A stretch of 64,000 nucleotides of DNA from RGIG5612 sp050944475 (GTDB lineage: Bacteria; Bacillota; Clostridia; Lachnospirales; Lachnospiraceae), in the NCBI GenBank assembly GCA_050944475.1, contig JBMNRD010000002.1:186001-250000 (forward strand), in the 5' to 3' direction. The position numbers were made by a program, and so were the translations under genes. The notes below the pieces were generated by a model, which saw nothing but the letters and a program-made list of their open reading frames with translations, had not been told where the DNA came from and ran no database searches. Positions 34,120 through 41,137 of this stretch are shown here, in pieces. Numbering within the stretch: the first letter of the stretch is position 1; the number at the start of each line of letters is the position of its first letter.

Positions 34120-35328
34120 ATGAGAGACGTTTATATTGTGGACGCCTGTCGTACGGCTGTCGGCAAATTCGGCGGTTCTCTTAAGCCGCTTGAGGCGGAT
34201 GAGCTTGCCGCAGTAGTTATGAAGGCCTCTGTTGAGCGTTCGGGTATTCCCGCAGAACAGATTGATGAAGTTATTTTCGGACATTGCCGTCAGACTTCAG
34301 ATTACTCCAACACCGCCCGCATGGGTGCATTAAAGGCAGGTATCCCCGATGAGGTTCCGGCGTGCACCGTAATGATTGCCTGTGCCTCCGGCATGATGGC
34401 GCTTCGCAATGCCGCCGACTCCATTCGTACAGGTGAGAACGACATCGTTCTTGCAGGCGGTACCGAAAGCATGACCAATGCCCCCTTCTATATTTCAAAC
34501 GCAAGATGGGGAGTCGGCACCGGAACTACAGAACTTAAGGATTCACTCACCGAGGCTCAGTTTAACTCACAGCCTGTTGAAACCTACGGCAAGTTCAATA
34601 TGGGCATGACCGCCGAAAATATCGCCGAGAAATACGGCATCAGCCGCGAAGACCAGGACGCATTCAGCTTTGAAAGCCAGAAAAGGGCCGCAAAAGCCAT
34701 CGCCGAAGGGCGCTTTGATGATGAAATCGTCACTGTTGTAGTTCCACAAGGTCGTAAGAAAGATCCCATCGAATTCAATGTCGACGAGTTCCCGCGCGGC
34801 GATACCACACTGGAGAAGATGGCTGCGCTTAAACCCTGCTTCAAATTTGACGGGACAGGCGTTGTAACCGCCGGCTCTTCTTCCGGACGCAATGACGGCG
34901 CAAGCGCCCTCATGCTCGCAAGCGAAGACAAGGTAAACGAACTTGGCCTTAAACCGATTGCCAAGGTAATTGCAACCTCGGTGGCCGGTGTTGACCCGCG
35001 TTACATGGGCATGGGCCCGGTGCCGGCAACAAAGAAGGTTCTGAAAATGACAGGCCTGTCAACCGACGATATCGATCTTTTCGAGCTTAACGAAGCATTC
35101 GCCTCGCAGTCCATTGCCTGCATCCGCGAACTTGGAATTGAGAACCGACTGGACGTTATCAACGTGAACGGCGGGGCCATTGCTCTTGGCCATCCGATCG
35201 GCTCCTCAGGCTCGAGAATCATAGTTACTCTTGTTCATGAGATGAAGAAACGCGGTGCCAAACGCGGCCTTGCAACACTATGTATCGCGGGCGGCATGGG
35301 CATGGCCACAATTGTCGAACTTTGCTAG
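34120..35328 (+). CDS. Acetyl-CoA C-acetyltransferase (thiolase)
   Basis: 402 residues. The nucleophilic Cys is in MIACASGMMAL (near 88), the catalytic His in GGAIALGHPIGSSGSRI (near 357) and the second Cys in LCIAGGMGMA. It cleaves acetoacetyl-CoA to two acetyl-CoA, or the reverse. In this operon the degradative direction fits. AAAGGTAATTATTT precedes the ATG. Butyrate-type condensation is an alternative role, but no crotonase or butyryl-CoA dehydrogenase genes are nearby. Confidence 0.95.
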   Translation: MRDVYIVDACRTAVGKFGGSLKPLEADELAAVVMKASVERSGIPAEQIDEVIFGHCRQTSDYSNTARMGALKAGIPDEVPACTVMIACASGMMALRNAADSIRTGENDIVLAGGTESMTNAPFYISNARWGVGTGTTELKDSLTEAQFNSQPVETYGKFNMGMTAENIAEKYGISREDQDAFSFESQKRAAKAIAEGRFDDEIVTVVVPQGRKKDPIEFNVDEFPRGDTTLEKMAALKPCFKFDGTGVVTAGSSSGRNDGASALMLASEDKVNELGLKPIAKVIATSVAGVDPRYMGMGPVPATKKVLKMTGLSTDDIDLFELNEAFASQSIACIRELGIENRLDVINVNGGAIALGHPIGSSGSRIIVTLVHEMKKRGAKRGLATLCIAGGMGMATIVELC

Positions 35329-35362
35329 AATGCGTCCGGCAAATCAAATATGCACATAAATG

Positions 35363-35387
35363 TGCGACGGCTCAGAGAGCCGCCGCA
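35363..35387 (+). other. Intercistronic hairpin between thiolase and CoA-transferase genes
   Basis: TGCG-A-CGGCTC and GAGCCG-C-CGCA pair around an AGA loop, with one A-C mismatch. No T-run follows. It is the third hairpin at a junction of this operon. Confidence 0.55.
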
Positions 35388-35428
35388 TGTCACATAATTA
35401 TATTATTAGACAAAAAGGAGAATCAATT

Positions 35429-36895
35429 ATGGACAGAATTCCAGCAAGTTTACAGGAAAAAATCATCTCTCCCCTGCAAGCAGCCGAAATGGTATCTGCC
35501 GGAAACATTGTTGCCTTTTCCGGTTTCGGACAGGTCGGCGATCCTCATATAATTCCCAAGGCAATAGTGGAGCTTGGTAAGGCGGACAATCTTACAGTCA
35601 TCACCGGAGCCTCTGTGGGACCTGTAGTTGACGGAGATATGATTGCCGCCGGCCTTGTCTCAAGAAGATTTCCATATCAGACCGGCAAAATTATCCGGCA
35701 GGCAATTAATGACGGAAATGTTGCATATGCGGATCAGCATCTTTCTCATACCGGGAAATTTCTGATGACAGGTGACGGTCCCGGCATCGATATTGCCATC
35801 GTTGAATGCTGCGCCATAACCGAGGAAGGACTTTACCCCGCTACCGTAGTCGGAACAACGGATTCATGCGTTGCCTGTGCAAAAAAGGTTTTGGTTGAGC
35901 TTAACACAACCCTTCCCGTTGAACTTGTAGGCATGCATGACATTTACTCAGCTGCGGGGAAAAATGAGCCGATTGCCCTCTCCAACGTAATGGACAGGCT
36001 TGGCACTCCTTTCATTCCTTGTGCCCCGGAAAAAATTGCCGGGATTGTGGTAACTGATGACCCGGATTTTTTCCCAACTTTTAGGGATGCAGACGAGGAT
36101 TCCAAAATAATTGCCTCCAACATCGTAGACTTTCTAAAAAATGAAATAGCTGCGGGCAGACAGCCCGAATGTCTCAATCCCATCCAGTCCGGCGTCGGCA
36201 ATGTTGCGAATGCAGTCCTTGCGGGTCTTGGAAACAGCGGTCTTTCAGGGCTGTCCATGTTTACCGAGGTGCTTCAGGACTCCGCCCTCGACCTGATCAA
36301 GAAAGGCATCATCGTGGGCGCAAGCTGTACATCCATGACCCTTTCAAGGAAAGGAATGGATGAGCTTATCTCCAACATGGACTACTATAACAAGCGTATT
36401 ATCATACGTCCTCAGGAAATTTCAAACAATCCGGAGCTTGTAAGAAGGCTTCGGCCCATCACCTTGAATACCCCGATTGAAGTTGACATTTACGGAAATG
36501 TCAACTCCACCCATGTAATGGGCACGAATATAATGAACGGCATCGGCGGTTCAGGAGACTTTACCCGTAACGGCGGCCTGACGATTTTTGCCACACCCTC
36601 CCTTGTCAAGGGCGGTGCCATCAGCTGCATCGTTCCCATGTGCTCCCACATCGACCACACCGAGCACGACGTCATGGTCATAGTTACCGAACAGGGTGTG
36701 GCTGATCTCAGGTGGAAATCTCCGCGCGAACGGGCGGTGGAAATCATCGAAAACTGCGCACATCCCGAATATAAAGACATGCTGCGGGATTACTTTAACA
36801 GAGCCTGTGAGGGCAAGGGACATACTCCTCACATCCTTTCAGAAGCCCTGTCATGGCACGACCGGTTTAATAATACGGGAAGCATGAAGCTGTAA
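35429..36895 (+). CDS. Acetyl-CoA hydrolase/transferase family CoA-transferase
   Basis: 488 residues from the ATG at 35429, preceded by AAAAAGGAGAATC. A longer frame from 35360 crosses a hairpin and lacks a site. The family's block IQSGVGNVANAV and the likely catalytic Glu in MFTEVLQD are present. It moves CoA between acyl-CoA and a free acid, as in Cat1 succinate and acetate transferases. In this context it probably activates acetoacetate from the BKACE reaction using an acyl-CoA as donor. It is the last gene of the operon. Confidence 0.92.
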   Translation: MDRIPASLQEKIISPLQAAEMVSAGNIVAFSGFGQVGDPHIIPKAIVELGKADNLTVITGASVGPVVDGDMIAAGLVSRRFPYQTGKIIRQAINDGNVAYADQHLSHTGKFLMTGDGPGIDIAIVECCAITEEGLYPATVVGTTDSCVACAKKVLVELNTTLPVELVGMHDIYSAAGKNEPIALSNVMDRLGTPFIPCAPEKIAGIVVTDDPDFFPTFRDADEDSKIIASNIVDFLKNEIAAGRQPECLNPIQSGVGNVANAVLAGLGNSGLSGLSMFTEVLQDSALDLIKKGIIVGASCTSMTLSRKGMDELISNMDYYNKRIIIRPQEISNNPELVRRLRPITLNTPIEVDIYGNVNSTHVMGTNIMNGIGGSGDFTRNGGLTIFATPSLVKGGAISCIVPMCSHIDHTEHDVMVIVTEQGVADLRWKSPRERAVEIIENCAHPEYKDMLRDYFNRACEGKGHTPHILSEALSWHDRFNNTGSMKL

Positions 36896-36930
36896 TTTTG
36901 TTCGCCTTAAACTTATAAAGATAAAATCCG

Positions 36931-36966
36931 ACTGTCCTGCAGATTTGCTCAGCAGGACAGTTTTTT
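36931..36966 (+). terminator. Terminator of the cyclase-BKACE operon
   Basis: A perfect 10-bp stem ACTGTCCTGC/GCAGGACAGT is followed by TTTTTT. Confidence 0.93.
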
Positions 36967-36970
36967 CGAT

Positions 36971-36996
36971 TAAAAAGGGGACCCGCCGGGTCCCCT
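36971..36996 (-). terminator. Terminator of the AspT-like permease gene
   Basis: AGGGGACCC/GGGTCCCCT forms a 9-bp stem; on the minus strand it is followed by TTTTT. It lies about 30 bases beyond the permease stop, back to back with the plus-strand terminator. Confidence 0.9.
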
Positions 36997-37024
36997 GAAA
37001 ATAACGTTCTCAGCCAAGTTTGAA

Positions 37025-38344
37025 TTAAAAAACAGGCAATGAGTTCGACAAAAGCACCAAGATTTGCGAAGCAAAAACCACGCTTATAAGCGCAATCGGA
37101 TATGTTGATGCGTATGATGATGCAACATCATCCGTGCCCGCACACCTGATAAGTGTTCCCAGGGCGGGTGTTGATGTCATACCGCCGGTTATTGAACCAA
37201 GTGAGTTAAGAAGCGACAGCTTAAGAAGCTTCCTTGCCAGAAAATACCCGACGATCATCGGAACAATCGTAATAATGATACCATACAGGAAGTACACCGG
37301 TTGGAAATACTTAACGAAGGATGCACCTCCGGGTATGCCTGCTCCGATAAGAAAGAGCATGAGACCGAACTCACGGAAAGCTTCAAGGGTCTTTTTACTT
37401 ACTTGAAGACTGACCGGACCGATATGCCCGAAGTGAGACAGCATAAGTCCTGCAATCAAAACACCGCCCGTGGTCGTAAGGCTGAAGGTTACTCCATCCA
37501 GTCCGGCTGCCGATAGGGGAATCTTAATCATCCCGATAAATACACCCAAAATAACCACAAGGCTGAAAGCGCCAAAGCCGAACTCGTCAATCTCAAATCT
37601 TTTTTTGTTTACGTCCTTAATCGAACCGTTGCCCGTGTCAACGATGGTAATAAGCTGTCTTTCCTTCTCCATGTTGGCCTTAACAAGCTTTGGAACAACC
37701 TGTACGAAAAGAACAACTCCGATAACACCGAATATATACGCGATGGCATGACCTACGGTAACAACATCCTCAAGGGCAGCCGCCGCTTCAGCAGATGCGG
37801 CAATAGAGGCAGCCGTGTCTTTCGTCGCCGAAAAGGCGGGAGTTGAAGTAAGGGATCCGGACATGATTCCGACCATCATAGACATAAAATACTGAGCCTT
37901 AGTAATTCCAAGAGCGGCCTCTTCTGCCGGAACCACCGTTTTTCCAATTCCGATATAAAAGCACCCGAATGTTGCCAATGAGCCGGCAATGGTACACGCA
38001 AGACCGACAAGAATGTATGATTTAAAATTCATTTTCAGGTTTTTAAAAAAATTCGGTCCTGCAATCATTCCTACCGAGCCGACAAAGAGAATAAGTCCCA
38101 CTGTTTCAATAATCTTGAAAGCATTTAAAGAGATATCGGTACCGCCTAATGTAAGGGTTTTACTGATGGTATTACTGAATAGTGCCCCGAATACAAGTGC
38201 TATAATAAAAACACCCGCCGTCCCCAGACTGATATCCTTAATCGTAATTCTTCCAAGGAAATACCCAACGAAAGCAATAGCGAAAATAGAGAACATCAGA
38301 AACGTTATTCCGGTGATCGGAATTACTCCGCCAAACAAATTCAT
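37025..38344 (-). CDS. Aspartate-alanine exchanger-like (AspT/YidE duplication) permease
   Basis: 439 residues, about ten hydrophobic segments in two halves. Each half carries the Asp-Al_Ex repeat with an S/T-rich motif: MSGSLTSTPAFSATKD near residue 160 and GSITGGMTSTPALG near 390. Classical AspT proteins carry two TrkA-C domains between the halves; here only a short hydrophilic loop (about 225-250) is present. It probably exchanges carboxylates or amino acids. It converges on the catabolic operon and may handle its substrate or product. GAGGAAAGAT precedes the ATG. Confidence 0.85.
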   Translation of the reverse strand: MNLFGGVIPITGITFLMFSIFAIAFVGYFLGRITIKDISLGTAGVFIIALVFGALFSNTISKTLTLGGTDISLNAFKIIETVGLILFVGSVGMIAGPNFFKNLKMNFKSYILVGLACTIAGSLATFGCFYIGIGKTVVPAEEAALGITKAQYFMSMMVGIMSGSLTSTPAFSATKDTAASIAASAEAAAALEDVVTVGHAIAYIFGVIGVVLFVQVVPKLVKANMEKERQLITIVDTGNGSIKDVNKKRFEIDEFGFGAFSLVVILGVFIGMIKIPLSAAGLDGVTFSLTTTGGVLIAGLMLSHFGHIGPVSLQVSKKTLEAFREFGLMLFLIGAGIPGGASFVKYFQPVYFLYGIIITIVPMIVGYFLARKLLKLSLLNSLGSITGGMTSTPALGTLIRCAGTDDVASSYASTYPIALISVVFASQILVLLSNSLPVF

Positions 38345-38527
38345 ATCTTTCCTCTTTCTGAAGCCACCTGCCTCTGATTATAATTGCACAACGTATGTAT
38401 TTTAATACTATCTTAACTAATAAGCAACGATTATTTTTGAAAAAAACGTTTCTTATATTTGATATTTATTCTATCTTTTTTTGTTTCACTACACGATGTA
38501 TTATTATACACTACTCCATTACAAAAA

Positions 38528-39766
38528 TCAAGCTTTGCGAACACACATGTTAAGTATAAATGACACAACCGTGCAGCACATAATAATAATAGCCGGTACA
38601 AGATATCCGGAGGTAATATCATGCATCTTGGTAACAAAAGGTGCGGCTATTGATGCCAGCATAAGATGCATGTTGATTATTGCCATGTTTATTGAAAAAT
38701 ATTTTATGCCGTAAAAGGCCGAGCACATAAATGATTCAAGTGTCGGGCAACTGCCGTAGCTTGCACCTGCCAGACAAAACGCAGCTACTCCCACGGGAAC
38801 CGATGAGAAAACCACCGCCAGCACAAGACACAAGCCGCCTAAAATGTTTGCTATACCTGCAATAAGCTTTGCTCTTATAAATCCGACCTTGTCAAAGATG
38901 AATCCGATCAGAACCCTTCCCAATCCGTTGGAAATTGACAAGATTCCCACAATCGTGGTTGCATCTTCAGGTGATGCTCCTATTGAAATGATAAGCTCCT
39001 TGCCTGTACTGATAACGCCTGAACCGAGAAATGACATCAACACAAGGGCAATAAAAAAGAACCAGAAGTTTCTTCGCCTCATCATCTGAAGAGGCGTGTA
39101 ATCCGTACTTGAAATGTTGTTTACCTTTCCCTTTACCGAACTCGGAAGCTTCACTCCCTCAGCCGGAAATTTAAGAACAAATGCCGCTATCAGCATAAGC
39201 AGGCAAATGACTACTCCGATAATGAGATACGTGTTTCGCCATCCGACTGCTTCCATTGCGAAAAACCTTTCAGCCGCTTTGCCGAGAACCATTGTGCTGA
39301 TTCCGAAGCTCATCATAAGGATGCCGCCGCTAAGGCCCCTCTTTTCAGGAAACCATGAATTGACCATGGTGATAATCTGGTTATAAGATGCTCCGATACC
39401 GATTCCTCCCATGAAGCCGTAGGCCACGTAAAGAAGAAAAATACATGACCCCGCCAGTCTTGAGGCAATAAAATAACCTGCACCGGCGACAACTCCGGCA
39501 CAGATAATAATCAGCCGGGGGGACATTTTCCCGGACAAGAGCCCCGGAAGCATTCCACCTAAGCAAAAGCAACTCAGCATAACCGTGTAATTGAAATTTA
39601 CGGCGCTCGGATCCCATCCGAGTTCGTTAATCAGCGGAACTTTCACGATGCTCCACGCATAGATTATTCCGGCAAAAAACAGGCAGATCGCGCCAACAGC
39701 AAGATAAAGGAATCGTATATTGATGTTTGTGTTTGTGTTTGAATTTATGTTTGTGTTTGCGTTCAT
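38528..39766 (-). CDS. OFA-family MFS transporter (oxalate/formate antiporter-like)
   Basis: 412 residues with 12 predicted membrane segments. The start FLYLAVGAICLFFAGIIYAWSIV and NSWFPEKRGLSGGIL are typical of the OFA group of the major facilitator superfamily, which move small mono- or dicarboxylates. The first 17 residues are an Asn-Thr-rich tandem repeat encoded by AACACA-like hexamers. CGGAG lies upstream of the ATG. It is on the same strand as the AspT-like permease, 183 bases apart, and probably serves the adjacent catabolic pathway. Confidence 0.88.
   Translation of the reverse strand: MNANTNINSNTNTNINIRFLYLAVGAICLFFAGIIYAWSIVKVPLINELGWDPSAVNFNYTVMLSCFCLGGMLPGLLSGKMSPRLIIICAGVVAGAGYFIASRLAGSCIFLLYVAYGFMGGIGIGASYNQIITMVNSWFPEKRGLSGGILMMSFGISTMVLGKAAERFFAMEAVGWRNTYLIIGVVICLLMLIAAFVLKFPAEGVKLPSSVKGKVNNISSTDYTPLQMMRRRNFWFFFIALVLMSFLGSGVISTGKELIISIGASPEDATTIVGILSISNGLGRVLIGFIFDKVGFIRAKLIAGIANILGGLCLVLAVVFSSVPVGVAAFCLAGASYGSCPTLESFMCSAFYGIKYFSINMAIINMHLMLASIAAPFVTKMHDITSGYLVPAIIIMCCTVVSFILNMCVRKA
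39720..39766 (-). repeat. Short hexamer-type repeat at the 5' end of the OFA transporter gene
   Basis: On the minus strand AACACAAACA-like units recur about six times and encode N-T-N-x repeats at the N-terminus. The units keep the frame, so length changes would alter only the cytoplasmic tail. Confidence 0.8.
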
Positions 39767-39953
39767 TCCGTAACTCCGTTTGAATTGTTTCCTGTAACGT
39801 ACCGCTTGTAACCGGCAAAAAAGCGCAATAAAATAAATGCAAAAGACCCCGCATTCATATTATTACTGCTTTATATTATCGCTCATTTTTTTAAAAAAAT
39901 CAATGCTCGGCCGTCTTTTTTTCAAAAGCAAAAAAAGAAAGCTCAAAAAATAC

Positions 39954-39982
39954 TTGCATTTATCCCTGTGTTTTGATAGCAT
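39954..39982 (+). promoter_or_regulatory. Promoter of tRNA-Glu
   Basis: TTGCAT (39954-39959) and TAGCAT (39977-39982) are 17 bases apart, ending 19 bases before the tRNA. Confidence 0.55.
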
Positions 39983-40001
39983 TAGTGGGCATTGCAATTA
40001 C

Positions 40002-40073
40002 GGCTCGTTGGTCAAGTGGTTAAGACGCCGCCCTCTCAAGGCGGAATCAGGAGTTCAATTCTCCTACGAGCTG
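40002..40073 (+). tRNA. tRNA-Glu (CTC anticodon)
   Basis: The acceptor GGCTCGT pairs with ACGAGCT (first pair G-U). The anticodon stem CCGCC/GGCGG encloses CTCTCAA, giving CTC. The T-arm contains GGAGTTCAATTCTCC and the discriminator is G. CCA is not encoded. It stands as a single tRNA transcript. Confidence 0.92.
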
Positions 40074-40084
40074 CTTAAAGGTTT

Positions 40085-40107
40085 GTCGCTGAGGCGGCAG
40101 CTTTTTT
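40085..40107 (+). terminator. Terminator of tRNA-Glu
   Basis: GTCGC-TGAG-GCGGC (one U-G pair) is followed after three bases by TTTTTT. Confidence 0.7.
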
Positions 40108-40153
40108 GTTCTGTACTCTTTATTTCTTTTGTAATAATTTCATATTTTAATAA

Positions 40154-40185
40154 GGGTGGCTCTCTCTTTACCGAAAAAGCCACCC
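40154..40185 (-). terminator. Hairpin downstream of the ferredoxin-nitroreductase gene
   Basis: GGGTGGCT/AGCCACCC forms an 8-bp stem with a 16-base loop, about 40 bases past the stop. The T-run on the minus strand is weak. Confidence 0.55.
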
Positions 40186-40227
40186 ATAAGAATTCCCGAA
40201 CTGTAATCTGATTAAAAAACAGTCCGA

Positions 40228-41031
40228 TTAAAAAATTACCGACGGCGGAGTCTTTCTGGGAACCGAACAAAAATACTCAGAGGCGGGATTTCCGATTAAC
40301 ATGGAAATGACACACTTCTTTCCCTCGAAGGCCTGCCATTTTTCGGCAAACTCCTCGTCCCTGTAGGCAATTATGGGGATGCGTACATAACATGTCCCCA
40401 GTCGCAAGCTCTGGGCCATAAAGCTCATGGTTGTGGCCGCAATTGCACCGTCCACATCCGTGTCCGCAAACACGAAAACAACGACGGGCGCATCATAATA
40501 TGGTCCAACCTTATTGCCGGAATCATAGGCGGCAATAATATTTTGCATGAATATCTTTGTCTGTTCATCAGGATAATTTCCCTGCCGAATCTGGCGTCTG
40601 AAGGACTCAACGGTATCGATAAGAAGTTCCTGTCTCTTTTCCGGAGATTTGACTACAACAAAGGCATTCCCCTGGCGGTTCACTCCCGTAGGGGAATGTT
40701 TTCCGGCTTCAAGAATTTTGGCAACCTCTTCATCGGTCACATCCACATCAAGGTCAAAGTGTCTCACGCTGCGGCGCTTAAGAATCATATTCCTCATCTG
40801 GACATCCCCGGCAAGCGGTGCAAACGACAGGTCCTCCACTTCCTCCACATCATAGCCGTCGCCGTCTATCATAATTACATCCCTTGGACATACAGCCAGA
40901 CAGTGACCGCACATTATGCAGTTTTGAGGATTATGCTGCAGTTCATCCCCCTCAAGTTGCAGGGCCTTTCTGTGACACTCCTGAACACAGGTGCCGCAAG
41001 CAAGACAGCGCTCTTTATTGATTATTAACAT
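40228..41031 (-). CDS. Nitroreductase-family protein with N-terminal 2[4Fe-4S] ferredoxin domain
   Basis: 267 residues from the ATG at 41031, placed five bases after AAAGGTGG. Two CxxCxxCxxxC clusters (CLACGTCVQEC and CIMCGHCLAVC) form the ferredoxin part in residues 1-55. The nitroreductase FMN fold follows with RRSVRHFD, SPTGVNRQGNAFVVV and a C-terminal IGNPASEY. Such fusions are frequent in clostridia and probably pass electrons from reduced ferredoxin via FMN to an unknown acceptor. It is a single gene. Confidence 0.93.
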   Translation of the reverse strand: MLIINKERCLACGTCVQECHRKALQLEGDELQHNPQNCIMCGHCLAVCPRDVIMIDGDGYDVEEVEDLSFAPLAGDVQMRNMILKRRSVRHFDLDVDVTDEEVAKILEAGKHSPTGVNRQGNAFVVVKSPEKRQELLIDTVESFRRQIRQGNYPDEQTKIFMQNIIAAYDSGNKVGPYYDAPVVVFVFADTDVDGAIAATTMSFMAQSLRLGTCYVRIPIIAYRDEEFAEKWQAFEGKKCVISMLIGNPASEYFCSVPRKTPPSVIF

Positions 41032-41137
41032 AAATACCACCTTTCTTCAGGCAAAGGATGGCACATCCCGATGGGAGCATGCATTGCCTGTATTTTAAGT
41101 ATATTCCTTTACCGCCGGATAAACAAGCGAAACTAAG

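Noticed and set aside
34120..36895. Thiolase and CoA-transferase as part of a butyrate-production operon
   Set aside because: No crotonase, butyryl-CoA dehydrogenase or electron-transfer flavoprotein genes are present, while BKACE and cyclase genes fit a degradative route better.
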